A stretch of DNA of 41,698 bases. It comes from Rhodopirellula sp. (GTDB lineage: Bacteria; Planctomycetota; Planctomycetia; Pirellulales; Pirellulaceae). Positions 17,230 to 26,780 of the stretch are shown here, one piece after another. The stretch spans positions 65,848-107,545 of the forward strand of contig NZHC01000045.1 of NCBI GenBank assembly GCA_002689655.1. Reading direction: 5' to 3'. Below the pieces are notes generated by a model. It searched no databases and was not told the origin of the DNA. It was given only the letters and a program-made list of their open reading frames with translations. Within the stretch, counting starts at the first letter, position 1, and each line of letters begins with the position of its first letter. Both the position numbers and the translations under genes were made by a program.

Positions 17230-20200
17230 GTGCGGAATAAGTTGCCATTAGCGATAATTCTGACTTGGATGCTCTTCATTGGGGTAGGTTGCAAAGACTC
17301 TAGCAATTCGCCCACGAATTCAGCGAACAAAAAGCCAGATTCAGACCCGCTGGGAGCAAAATCAGTAACAGGCGAGGATTTATTTCTGAAATCGGTTGCT
17401 GCCTATCGGCGGCAGGATTTCCCAGCGGCTGACAAAGCCATCCGCGAACACTTACTGGTCTGCCCTGACGACTTACGGGGAATGGAAATGCTCGGCGATA
17501 TCGCCGCCAGCACCGGCGACAATCGACTCGCCAACGAGAGTTATGAAGACGTGTTGCGACGTTCAAAATCGCCCAGTGAACCGTTTCTGTCCAAGTACGC
17601 AATGCGTCTGATGTCATCCTCACGTGCATTTGATTGCTTGGAAGTGCTCAAAAAACGTGCGGACAAATTTCCCGGCCACCCCGAAGCTGGTCCTGAGATG
17701 GCAGGACTGGCAGCCATGTTGGGGGTCGCTGAGCAAGGTGTCGACGCTCTTCGGCAATTCGCAAGGCGTGGTGGTGCAGACCCAGAAACTCTTCAGGTTT
17801 TAGCTGATCCACGTCGTGTCGAACCTGACATAGAAATGTGCGAGAGACTGTTGGCTAAAAACCCTGATGATCTGAGGCCACAATTTGGCTTAGCCAGGGC
17901 TGAAGCGAACCAACTAGCGTGGTCGAAAGTGAAAGCGAGACTGCAACCCGTGTTGCAACAGCACCCGGAGTTTCTACCAGGCCAAATGCTGTACGGACTG
18001 GCGGTGGTTCAAGAAGGGGCATTCACTGCCCTACCAGAATGGCACCAATCGGTTCCTGAGAGCGCTCGTGATTTCCCCGATTACTGGATGGTGGCCGGAT
18101 GCTGGGCTGAACACGAACAAAAATACGATGAAGCCGCAAGAGCTTTTTGGGAGGCAGTGCGTCTTGATTCATCTGGCTACCCAGAAGCGCTTCCGAAGCT
18201 CTTGTTTGCGCTCAAGCAATTGAAACGAGACAAAGAAGCAAGTGAAGTCGCGGTACAGATCAACCGCGCCACCGTGCTTAGTGACTGTGTCAAGACGCAC
18301 CTTGAACGGGGTGGCTCATCACAAGCGGCAGCATTTGCTGTTTCTGATGCGATGCTGTCCATGGGCAGGTTATGGGAAGCGGAAGGCTGGGCCCGACTGG
18401 CGGTTTCACTTCCTGAAGATAAACTCAACGACACCCGCGAAAGATACCTGAACGTGCGTTCCAAGATGACGGCACAGAGCCCTTGGCAGTCACCCGAAGC
18501 CATGCTGGCAAACCACTTGGATTTGAGCGACCTGCCGCTGGTGAGTTGGGGTCCAAGCTCTCTGAAAAAAGAAACCTTAAGCAGCTTTGCAAAGGGAGAG
18601 ATACACTTTCGCGATGAAGCAGCTGCACGAGGCGTGGATCATGTCTGCGAACTTGCATCTACCGGTGACGAAACCGGCCATTGGATCTACCAAAGCGTGG
18701 GTGGTGGCATGGGGATCATTGACTTCGATCTCGACGGTTGGCCTGATTTGGTCTTGGCAGTACTCGATGGTCAACCGAAAAAGAACAACTCCTCACCCAA
18801 TCGCCTGCTGAGAAATCTTGAGGGACAATTTGCTGAGGTCACCTCCCAAGCCGGATACGCGGATTCCGGTTTTGGACAGGGGATCGCTGTGGGTGACTAT
18901 AACTCGGATGGGTTTCCTGACTTGTTCGATGCCAACATTGGCCGCAATCGCCTTTACCGTAACAACGGCGATGGAACATTTTCCGATGTCTCAGACAGTG
19001 TCGGACTACACGGCGAGTCATGGACGACCTGCGGCCTGCTCGCCGACATCGATGGTGATGGCCTGACCGATTTATACGAGGTGACCTACTGCGGAGGAAA
19101 TAAACCCTACGAGCAAGCATGCCGCAACTCTCGCGGGCTTGCCACCTGTCCCCCATTGGATTTCGAGGCAGACGCTGACCATTTCTGGCGTGGTTCGGAC
19201 CAAGGCAAATTTAGCGACATCACAACCAAATGGGCTGGGCAGACATCCACTGGACGCGGCCTTGGAATCGTTGCTGGAATGTTCGACGAGCGTCCGGGGC
19301 TTGACCTCTATGTTGCCAATGACATGACGGCAAACCAATTCTGGTCTGGCGAAAACAAGTCCGGCGAATTTCGCATGACCGATCTGGGTGCAATCCGAGG
19401 CCTTGGACTCAGCGGACGTTCGCTGTCTCAAGCATCCATGGGAATGGCAGTCGGGGACCCGGATCGCGACGGGGACATTGATTTTTTCCTGACACACTTT
19501 GCTGGTGATCACAACACGTATTATGAACAAGCCGCACCGGGACTATGGGTCGACCGAACCGTTCAGCGAGGGCTCGCCGAACCATCGATGGATCTACTCG
19601 GCTTCGGAACCGAATGGATCGACTTGGACAACAACGGGGTCGTTGAGTTATTGATTTCCAACGGTCACGTCGATGATGTTGACGCCAAAGATGTCCCGTA
19701 CAAAATGCCGGCACAACTGCTTGAACTCAACAACGCTGGAAAGTGGCAGCAAATCAGTGCGGATTCAATTGGCGAATATTTCAAGAAAGACCATCTAGGC
19801 CGAGCCTTGGTCACTATGGATACCAATCGGGACGGACTTGTCGATGTCGCCGTTTCGCACCTGTACGAACCACTGTCGCTGCTGGTCAATCGAACCCAAC
19901 AGGCTGGAAATGAGATTGCCTTCTATCTCAAGTCGACGACCGGGCAACGGGATGGCATTGGCACCTCTGTCACCTTAAATTTGGGTGACCAAGAAATCAC
20001 CACACAACTCACTGCGGGTGATGGCTACATGTGCAGCAGCGAGCGCAGGATTACCATCGGAACTGGCAAGCTAACTGAGACCGGCGACATTCGCGTGCAG
20101 TGGGCATTAGGCCAGGAAGAACAATTTAGCGGGCTGCAATGTGGTGCCGATTACCTGTTGGTCGAGGGCTCAGGTGAAGCTTTCAAACTGCATGGCCGTG

Positions 20201-20304
20201 AGCAACCACGCACGCAGGATTCTGAAACGGCATCGTCAACCGTCGCCGGCAGTAACACAAACACTCCATCGGCAGCACAAAAAGTGGAGTCTGGTAGTGA
20301 ATAG
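17230..20304 (+). CDS. TPR / FG-GAP / ASPIC-UnbV lipoprotein, paralog A2
   Basis: The GTG at 17230 opens directly on a classical lipoprotein signal (MRNKLPLAIIL... ending IGVGC, Cys21); a TTG ten codons upstream is the alternative. TPR-like repeats fill about 40-430, the FG-GAP propeller about 457-880 (DFDLDGWPD, DYNSDGFPD, RNNGDGTF, DPDRDGDID), and ASPIC/UnbV about 894-985 (DGIGTSVTL, AGDGY). The insertion carries several Cys (ACRNSRGLATC). A1 is its closest relative here (GRGLGIV, YVANDMTAN). Unlike A1 it has a ~38-residue Ser/Thr/Gln-rich tail after the ASPIC domain. The last codons overlap the preferred GTG start of B2 and contain the B2 ribosome binding site, so A2 and B2 are probably translated in a coupled way. 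Extracytoplasmic; the ligand is unknown. Confidence 0.85.
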   Translation: MRNKLPLAIILTWMLFIGVGCKDSSNSPTNSANKKPDSDPLGAKSVTGEDLFLKSVAAYRRQDFPAADKAIREHLLVCPDDLRGMEMLGDIAASTGDNRLANESYEDVLRRSKSPSEPFLSKYAMRLMSSSRAFDCLEVLKKRADKFPGHPEAGPEMAGLAAMLGVAEQGVDALRQFARRGGADPETLQVLADPRRVEPDIEMCERLLAKNPDDLRPQFGLARAEANQLAWSKVKARLQPVLQQHPEFLPGQMLYGLAVVQEGAFTALPEWHQSVPESARDFPDYWMVAGCWAEHEQKYDEAARAFWEAVRLDSSGYPEALPKLLFALKQLKRDKEASEVAVQINRATVLSDCVKTHLERGGSSQAAAFAVSDAMLSMGRLWEAEGWARLAVSLPEDKLNDTRERYLNVRSKMTAQSPWQSPEAMLANHLDLSDLPLVSWGPSSLKKETLSSFAKGEIHFRDEAAARGVDHVCELASTGDETGHWIYQSVGGGMGIIDFDLDGWPDLVLAVLDGQPKKNNSSPNRLLRNLEGQFAEVTSQAGYADSGFGQGIAVGDYNSDGFPDLFDANIGRNRLYRNNGDGTFSDVSDSVGLHGESWTTCGLLADIDGDGLTDLYEVTYCGGNKPYEQACRNSRGLATCPPLDFEADADHFWRGSDQGKFSDITTKWAGQTSTGRGLGIVAGMFDERPGLDLYVANDMTANQFWSGENKSGEFRMTDLGAIRGLGLSGRSLSQASMGMAVGDPDRDGDIDFFLTHFAGDHNTYYEQAAPGLWVDRTVQRGLAEPSMDLLGFGTEWIDLDNNGVVELLISNGHVDDVDAKDVPYKMPAQLLELNNAGKWQQISADSIGEYFKKDHLGRALVTMDTNRDGLVDVAVSHLYEPLSLLVNRTQQAGNEIAFYLKSTTGQRDGIGTSVTLNLGDQEITTQLTAGDGYMCSSERRITIGTGKLTETGDIRVQWALGQEEQFSGLQCGADYLLVEGSGEAFKLHGREQPRTQDSETASSTVAGSNTNTPSAAQKVESGSE

Positions 20305-23300
20305 GCAAGGCATGCAAAATCTCTCTCAAACCAACACGAAAACGTCAAGTCGGACCGGAAACCCTACCTGCATCGCCGTCGTCTGTCTCGCCTTCGCCCT
20401 GACTGGTTGCGACAGAGGAGAAAGCGGCCCGACTGCTCGACAAATGTTGCGGCAGCAACAACTTCGATCAAGCCAACAAGCCTCCTCCTCGCAAACAACA
20501 CAACAGCGACTGGACACTGCATTGGCTTTTCTGGAAGACGAAAACTTCATCGCAGCCGGCGAGGAATTGAGCCGAATCCTGATTGCTGATCCTAACAATC
20601 AAAATGCTCTGATTTTATCAGCCAAATTAGAAGCAGCGCAAGGCAATGTACCGGCTGCAGTGAAGATATTGGAATCACTCGAACACACCGACCCGTTACG
20701 GAACATTGAGATGCTATGGCTGGCAGCGGACTGGTCAATCGATTCGGGTGACTACTCAACGGCCGAGCAAAAGCTGAAAGACCTCTTGAATGTCGACAGG
20801 GATCAGGTCAAAGCACATCGGCAACTCGCCATCATTCTTAACAACCAAGGCTGCCGAATCAAAGCGGCCCCCCACCTTCTTGCATTGGCCAAGCTGGGAC
20901 AAAGCAGGGAAAAAGAGCTATTCGCCATGATCACCTATGGCAATCCATTCATCGATACGACGATCCCCAAACCAGCTCGAAGTGCTGGCATAACACCGGC
21001 AATGCTGGCACAGGCGAAGGTGTCACGTAGTGATGGTGACATGGGCGAAGCAGTCGCAATGACAGAACAACTGCGAACGGCCTTTCCTGAATCCACGGCG
21101 ATCGCAGCCTTTCTGGGCCGACTACACACCGAACTGCAAAACGAAGAGGCATTGCAAGCATGGTTCGAGAATTTACCGGCAGACATTGAAGATGAACCTG
21201 AGTATTGGTACAGCACTGGGACCTGGATGCAGCGTCATGACCGCCATCAAGAAGCTGTGCGTTGCCTTGGCGAAGCGATTCTGCGAGACCCCACCGACCG
21301 CTATGCCTATCAAGCGTTCGAGCGTTCGCTGCGATTCAGTGGAAAAAAAGACAAAGCAGAACTGGCTGCCGCCCGGGTGCAGAAACTCACAGAGACATCC
21401 CAACTTGCTCGACAGTTTGGTTTAAAGCGTGGAAGCAAACAGGAAATGAATCGCATGGCGGAGCTTCTGCTGGAACTGGGCCGGCCATGGGAATCCATTG
21501 CATGGAGAGAAACAGCGTCAAAGTATTACACAACACTTGAATCAGAAAAAAAGCTGATTGCGCAAACTCGTCAGGCACTGCAGCAACATGACACCGCTGC
21601 TGGCCCAAACGTGCTGACCTGCAACATTGAGCTCGAATCATGGCCACTGCCGACCATCGCAGAAATTGCCACGGTGATAGAAAGCGAAACCAACAAGCCC
21701 ACAATAAGCACGGGTGTAGAAGTCCCAATCGAGCTGGCTAATGTTGCTGACAAAGTGGATTTGAACTTCACTTACGACAATGGTGATCAAAACCGTAAAG
21801 ATGATGCGGTTTTCATCTATCAGCTGACGGGTGGGGGTATAGGTATCATTGATTACAACCTCGATGGCTGGATGGACCTGTACTTCACTCAAGGAGGTGG
21901 CAACGCCTTTGACACAGTTGGGTCGAAACCCAATCAGCTGTTTGCCAACCTACACGGTGAAAGATTCCAGAGTGTCAGCAGTCACTCGCAGACTGCTGAC
22001 ACGGGCTACGGACAAGGCGTTGCTGTCGCCGACATCAACCAAGATGGTTTCCCAGATCTTGTGGTCGCCAACATCGGCCCGAACCTGATCTACGTCAACA
22101 ATGGCGATGGAACATTTACAAGACGTCCAATTCCTTTGGGAAGTCAGGCAGGAGGATGGACAACCAGCATCGCGTGTGGTGATTTGGGAGGTGATCATCT
22201 TCCCGAGATTGTGGCGGTGAACTACATCGAGGACCCTCAAGCATTGACGATCGCCTGCACACCCGACTCGACTCATTGCAGCCCACGAGTCTTCCAACCC
22301 GCTGCTGACAGCATTTGGCAGGTTGACCCGAATGGTGATTTAAGCTCTTTCGCTGGCTGTTTGGACATCGTCAACCAGCCGAGTTTTGGATTTGCAGCGG
22401 TGCTGACGGACTTCGATGACCAACCTGGCAACGAGCTGTACATTGCCAACGATACACGCCCCAATCATTTCTGGACGGGCTATCGAAGCTCAAGTACGAG
22501 CGTGCGGCAGTTGCGAGAAAATGCAAAGTTGTTTGGATGTGGTTCTGATCCAATCGGCCGGCCGCGCGGCTGCATGGGAATCGCATACGGGGACCTCGAT
22601 CATAATGGCAAAATTGACTTGCACGTGACGAATTACTGGAACGAGCCCTCCGACACTTATTTACAAAGGGCAACCGGTTTGTTCGTGCCGGCAGGCCTTG
22701 GTTTCGGAACCTTCGCAGCAAGCCAGAAAACAGTCGGATGGGGGACACAAGCTGTGGATTTTGATCACAACGGATGGCTTGATCTCGCAGTGCTCAATGG
22801 CCACGTCGTCAACAAACGTGGAAGCCGGGAACCTTACGAGATGAAACCCCAACTATTCCAAGCACTCTCGGATGGGTCATCAACAAGAGTTTCAATGGAT
22901 CCTGGCGATCGCTACTGGACGCAAAACCGTCTGGGCCGCACGATGGCAGTCCTCGACTGGAATCGTGATGCTCGCCCCGACCTCGTCACCAATCACCTCG
23001 ATGGTCCAGTTGCACTGCTCAGCAATAACACCAAAGCCGGCAACAGCGTGCAAGTTGAACTTCAAGGTGTCGACAGTGAACGGGATGCAACTGGCGCGAA
23101 AGTAACCGTCACCAGCGGGCAGCAAACATGGACGCGATGGCAAGCAGGTGGAGATGGTTTCCTCTGCAGCAACGAACCAGTACTTGACTTCGGTATTGCC
23201 AATGCAAACTCAATCGACCGCGTCGATGTACAGTGGCCATCAGGACAAGAACAAACTTTCCATGGCTTGAAAGTCAACCAACGCTACTTGATTATCGAAG

Positions 23301-23332
23301 GTAAGACAGAGGCCTATGCCCGTGAACATTGA
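20297..23332 (+). CDS. TPR / FG-GAP / ASPIC-UnbV lipoprotein, paralog B2
   Basis: I place the start at the GTG at 20297, which overlaps the A2 stop by eight bases and has GGAG seven bases upstream. The ATG at 20312 is the alternative, and both give a signal peptide ending in ALTGC (Cys38 from the GTG). TPR-like repeats cover about 60-430, with QLAIILNNQGCRIKA aligning with B1. The propeller spans about 481-900 (DYNLDGWMD, DINQDGFPD, VNNGDGTF, DLDHNGKID) and ASPIC/UnbV about 914-1005 (DATGAKVTV, AGGDGF, VQWPSG). The Cys pair CTPDSTHC is present. It follows A2 in the same transcript and converges with B3. Membrane-anchored, extracytoplasmic; function unknown. Confidence 0.85.
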   Translation: MNRQGMQNLSQTNTKTSSRTGNPTCIAVVCLAFALTGCDRGESGPTARQMLRQQQLRSSQQASSSQTTQQRLDTALAFLEDENFIAAGEELSRILIADPNNQNALILSAKLEAAQGNVPAAVKILESLEHTDPLRNIEMLWLAADWSIDSGDYSTAEQKLKDLLNVDRDQVKAHRQLAIILNNQGCRIKAAPHLLALAKLGQSREKELFAMITYGNPFIDTTIPKPARSAGITPAMLAQAKVSRSDGDMGEAVAMTEQLRTAFPESTAIAAFLGRLHTELQNEEALQAWFENLPADIEDEPEYWYSTGTWMQRHDRHQEAVRCLGEAILRDPTDRYAYQAFERSLRFSGKKDKAELAAARVQKLTETSQLARQFGLKRGSKQEMNRMAELLLELGRPWESIAWRETASKYYTTLESEKKLIAQTRQALQQHDTAAGPNVLTCNIELESWPLPTIAEIATVIESETNKPTISTGVEVPIELANVADKVDLNFTYDNGDQNRKDDAVFIYQLTGGGIGIIDYNLDGWMDLYFTQGGGNAFDTVGSKPNQLFANLHGERFQSVSSHSQTADTGYGQGVAVADINQDGFPDLVVANIGPNLIYVNNGDGTFTRRPIPLGSQAGGWTTSIACGDLGGDHLPEIVAVNYIEDPQALTIACTPDSTHCSPRVFQPAADSIWQVDPNGDLSSFAGCLDIVNQPSFGFAAVLTDFDDQPGNELYIANDTRPNHFWTGYRSSSTSVRQLRENAKLFGCGSDPIGRPRGCMGIAYGDLDHNGKIDLHVTNYWNEPSDTYLQRATGLFVPAGLGFGTFAASQKTVGWGTQAVDFDHNGWLDLAVLNGHVVNKRGSREPYEMKPQLFQALSDGSSTRVSMDPGDRYWTQNRLGRTMAVLDWNRDARPDLVTNHLDGPVALLSNNTKAGNSVQVELQGVDSERDATGAKVTVTSGQQTWTRWQAGGDGFLCSNEPVLDFGIANANSIDRVDVQWPSGQEQTFHGLKVNQRYLIIEGKTEAYAREH

Positions 23333-23415
23333 GTGGTTGCCCTGCGTTGACCACTTGCATTGAGATTGTGCACGAGTGCCCTTGAAAAAAATCTTGATCA
23401 CTGGACAAGTAACGA

Positions 23416-26400
23416 TCAACGAGAGCGATGACTCACTGCTAAACGTGTAAATGCATCATCTTCACCCTCGACAACCAGATAACGTCGATTGACAGACAGA
23501 CCTGTGAGTTCCGTCCGCAAACCACTCGGCCATTGAACCACAACGCTGACTGGTTTTGTCACACCGCCAAGGCCGAAGTGCACCACAGGTTCATTAGTAC
23601 ACATCAACCCATCGCCTCCGATTTGCCACCCCGTCCAGCGTTCTTCTCCCGCAACCACCCGAACTTCAGCCCCGATAGCCTCTCGCTCACTGGTCGTTCC
23701 AATCAATTCAATTTGGATCCATTTCTCACCCGGAGACTCATTTTGCAGCAGTGCGACAGGCTGATCGAGATGGTTGGCCAGCAAGTCGAGGCGTCCATCC
23801 CGGTTCCAATCGAGCGTTGCAAGCGTACGCCCCAATTTTTTTTCACTCCAATAGTCACCAGCCTGCGAATCGGAGTGCAACAAAAAGCCGTCACGACTTC
23901 CTTCAAAGAGCTGAGGCAGCATCCGAAACGGGATATCATCAACGCGGCCGTCATAGACATGGCCATTGAGTACTGCGAGATCCAACCATCCATCGTTGTC
24001 AAAGTCGCCGGCCTGTGTCCCAAACCCAAGCACACCAAACGAGGTCTGTCCCAAACCTTTGCGATTCACTTCGTCAATAAAAATCCCTTCCGGTGATTGA
24101 AGGAACAGATTGACCGGTTCATTCTCAAAGTTCGTTACATGCAGATCGAGTGTCCCGTTGCGGTCAAAATCACCTGACGCGATTCCCATGCAAGCTTGGC
24201 TTTTACCAGCACGACCGACACTACAACCCTGCAAATTCCCAGACTCGACTAGACCAAATGAACCAGACGCAGAACTGTCGGCAAGCCGACTTTGCCAGTA
24301 GTGATTGAAGTCTCCGTCGTTAGAAATAAAGAAGTCATTACCGTTTTTGCGATCAAAATTCGCCATCACCAAACCAAAACCCAACTTGGCGGTGGGGCTT
24401 GAATCCGCAAATGACTTGCTGTCAATCAAATTCCCCTCGTCATTGGCCAGTAAAACTCGATCCTGACTCTTGCGAAATTCCTGTGGCTGGCAATCCAGAT
24501 AATTGTCCGTGCAACGCAAGTCGAAAGCACTGTTGTCGTCGATGTAATTGATCTCTACCAAATCGGGCAAATGGTCTCCATTTAAATCTGCCAACCCCAA
24601 GCTGGATGTCCACTGAAACAGGTTGTCCCCAAGCAGTTCGCTCGCCTCCTTAAACGTGCCATCACCTTGATTCAAATAGATAGTGTTGACACCAATATTG
24701 GCGACCAGAAGATCAGGAAACCCATCCTGATTAAGATCACCGGCGCACACGCCTTGACCAAATTTACGATCACCAGTGCATGTCAAAACAGTCACATCCT
24801 GAAATTTCTGATCTGGCAGGAGTCGGTACAACTGATTTGCGGTCGCACCGTCAGGCACTCGTGGGTCTCCACCTGATTGAACGACGTAGATGTCACACCA
24901 TCCATCAAGATCGTAATCGAACGCTGCCAGTCCACCTCCATTACCTTCGTGAATCGCATAAGCGCTTCCATCAAGTGGAAATCCACTGACCAATGTGGTA
25001 TCGAGCCCCATCCTTACTGCGACATCCTTAAATTCAAAATCAGCTCGACGTTGAATACCAGGTTCAACGCGATGATTTTTCGCCAACGCAGAGATTTCGG
25101 GTGCGGGCCACTTTCCTAATGAGAAGCCAAGTATTTTCTCAACCCTTGTTTTTTGCACCTGACTGGAACTTGCCCCCTGTTCCCACTTCAAGATGGCCTG
25201 TTCACGACGATTCAGCTCGGGAACCAGTTGCCGAAGTGTGCCATCGATTCGAGCTGCATGCATCAGCCATGCAGTTGCCTCCCATGGACGCACTTGATCC
25301 TGCAACGTCTGTGAAATCCAACGGGCCTGCTCGGCATCAGCATCCTTGGCGATTCGAAAAACCTTATCAAGCTCCGCCAATCGTTGGCCCAACAATAATG
25401 CCGTGTCTGATTCTCCGATTCTTGTGCTACACGCAATCATTGACCGGAGCGATTCCCGATCTGTGGGATTACAAATCATCGCTTGGCAAAATGCTCCAAT
25501 TGCCAAACGATCCTCGTTGTCACTCGAAAGCAACGTGCCAACCGCAAACCAGAATTCGTCATATTGCCGCATGCCATCTGGCAAGTTGGCCAGCAACACT
25601 CTCAGCTCCTCGAGCTGATCAAGATCAGCCAGCATTCGCAAGCGAAATGCCATTACGGCGGCGGATTCAGGGAATAGATTCGAGAGTTCTTTGGCACGAT
25701 TCAGTAGCTCAGTTCGCTCAGATTTTGACGTTGAATATTGATATCGGAGATCACCAAGCCCGAATAATGATAAAGGCGCATCACGCGTATAGACTTCAAA
25801 TGAAGACAATGGAAACGGACCACGTAAATCAACCAAACTCATCACTTCCGGATGTTGCACCTTCTTCATCCGAATGAGTTGCCGCACATGCCTGCTGGCT
25901 TCGATCCGACGCCCCTGTGCATTGAAAAACTGCGCCATCACGCGATGAATCTGAGCACTGTTTGGACTAAGCTCCTCCGCTCGCCTCAAATCAGCCTCCG
26001 CCAACACAAATTCCTGACATCTCAAATGGCACTCAAAAGCAAGCAAGAGCATTTGTGCGGCGTTGGCTGGAGTAGCCTCCGCCACTTGTGCGGCGAGCGC
26101 TGCCGCCTCTCGCAGTTCGCCCTGTTGCTGTTTAATTCCGACCGCAATCCGTAAGGCGTCCAGGTTACCCGGTGTCACCAACAAGACCTGATTCACTGCA
26201 TCCCACGCTCCGTCAGCATTGCCCTGCTGGAGCAGATCCTGGGCATCCATGAGTTGTTGTCGTTCGTCTAACTTGGCTACATCTGGTTGCCTCGATTGCT
26301 GATCTTCTGTTGTATTCGAACCATTGCCAGAAACGGAAACCTGCTCTCGCGAGTCACATCCCAAAAACGGAATGGTCAGGCAGCAAACGACAAGTTTGAA

Positions 26401-26427
26401 AGCACGACGAGAGAAAACAAAAAACAC
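23416..26427 (-). CDS. TPR / FG-GAP / ASPIC-UnbV lipoprotein, paralog B3
   Basis: The 1003-residue product starts at a GTG with a basic/hydrophobic signal and lipobox PFLGC (Cys24). TPR-like repeats lie at about 55-420, including VMAQFFNAQGRRIEA, which aligns with B1. The FG-GAP propeller spans about 462-890 (DYDLDGWCD, DLNQDGFPD, LNQGDGTF, DFDRNGTLD, DFDNDGWLD), and ASPIC/UnbV about 899-995 (EAIGAEVRV, IGGDG, VQWPSG). The Cys pair CTDNYLDC is present. B3 is close to B2 in the propeller (both have GWLDLAVLNGHV). It converges with B2 across 83 bases and has a ~350-base leader region upstream. No ligand or partner can be read from the sequence. Confidence 0.85.
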   Translation of the reverse strand: MFFVFSRRAFKLVVCCLTIPFLGCDSREQVSVSGNGSNTTEDQQSRQPDVAKLDERQQLMDAQDLLQQGNADGAWDAVNQVLLVTPGNLDALRIAVGIKQQQGELREAAALAAQVAEATPANAAQMLLLAFECHLRCQEFVLAEADLRRAEELSPNSAQIHRVMAQFFNAQGRRIEASRHVRQLIRMKKVQHPEVMSLVDLRGPFPLSSFEVYTRDAPLSLFGLGDLRYQYSTSKSERTELLNRAKELSNLFPESAAVMAFRLRMLADLDQLEELRVLLANLPDGMRQYDEFWFAVGTLLSSDNEDRLAIGAFCQAMICNPTDRESLRSMIACSTRIGESDTALLLGQRLAELDKVFRIAKDADAEQARWISQTLQDQVRPWEATAWLMHAARIDGTLRQLVPELNRREQAILKWEQGASSSQVQKTRVEKILGFSLGKWPAPEISALAKNHRVEPGIQRRADFEFKDVAVRMGLDTTLVSGFPLDGSAYAIHEGNGGGLAAFDYDLDGWCDIYVVQSGGDPRVPDGATANQLYRLLPDQKFQDVTVLTCTGDRKFGQGVCAGDLNQDGFPDLLVANIGVNTIYLNQGDGTFKEASELLGDNLFQWTSSLGLADLNGDHLPDLVEINYIDDNSAFDLRCTDNYLDCQPQEFRKSQDRVLLANDEGNLIDSKSFADSSPTAKLGFGLVMANFDRKNGNDFFISNDGDFNHYWQSRLADSSASGSFGLVESGNLQGCSVGRAGKSQACMGIASGDFDRNGTLDLHVTNFENEPVNLFLQSPEGIFIDEVNRKGLGQTSFGVLGFGTQAGDFDNDGWLDLAVLNGHVYDGRVDDIPFRMLPQLFEGSRDGFLLHSDSQAGDYWSEKKLGRTLATLDWNRDGRLDLLANHLDQPVALLQNESPGEKWIQIELIGTTSEREAIGAEVRVVAGEERWTGWQIGGDGLMCTNEPVVHFGLGGVTKPVSVVVQWPSGLRTELTGLSVNRRYLVVEGEDDAFTRLAVSHRSR

Positions 26428-26780
26428 ATCGGTATCCGAAACAGAACATTTCGCTAATTTTAATTCACGGTCACCAATGCGACGTTGACTGACCGCAACA
26501 CGTTAATAACCACTCATGAAACTTCGCATCACGCTGGAAACAGGTTTGCGTTCGACGAAGCCCTCATTGCGGGGCATGCTACCCCCCTATGTTATAGCTA
26601 CTGGAACCCAACAGGAACGCAAAGTAGAGAGAGTGCGGAAAATGCCAAGTATTTTCGCGTTCAGGCGACGCAATCTTACGCCGCCAAGGAACTCAACTCA
26701 TCTCAGTTCCGCAAAGTTGCCTCACCAGAGGACAAGCAACAGGAAAAACCAGCGACGACAGTAACGCAAATGGTCATTTT
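26428..26780. other. Intergenic region between B3 and the M20 peptidase gene
   Basis: These 353 bases lie between two minus-strand genes and should hold the B3 promoter. A plus-strand frame of 113 codons (26485-26826) runs into the peptidase gene, has no ribosome binding site and no recognisable product, and I do not regard it as a gene. No clear terminator was seen after the peptidase stop. Confidence 0.4.

Noticed and set aside
23333-23415. AGTGGT/ACCACT inverted repeat between convergent B2 and B3, considered as a terminator
   Set aside because: The stem is six bases with a 12-base loop and no adjacent T run; too weak to call.
25101-25877. Plus-strand frame of 258 codons opposite B3
   Set aside because: It is antisense to the TPR half of B3, with no ribosome binding site, signal or domain.
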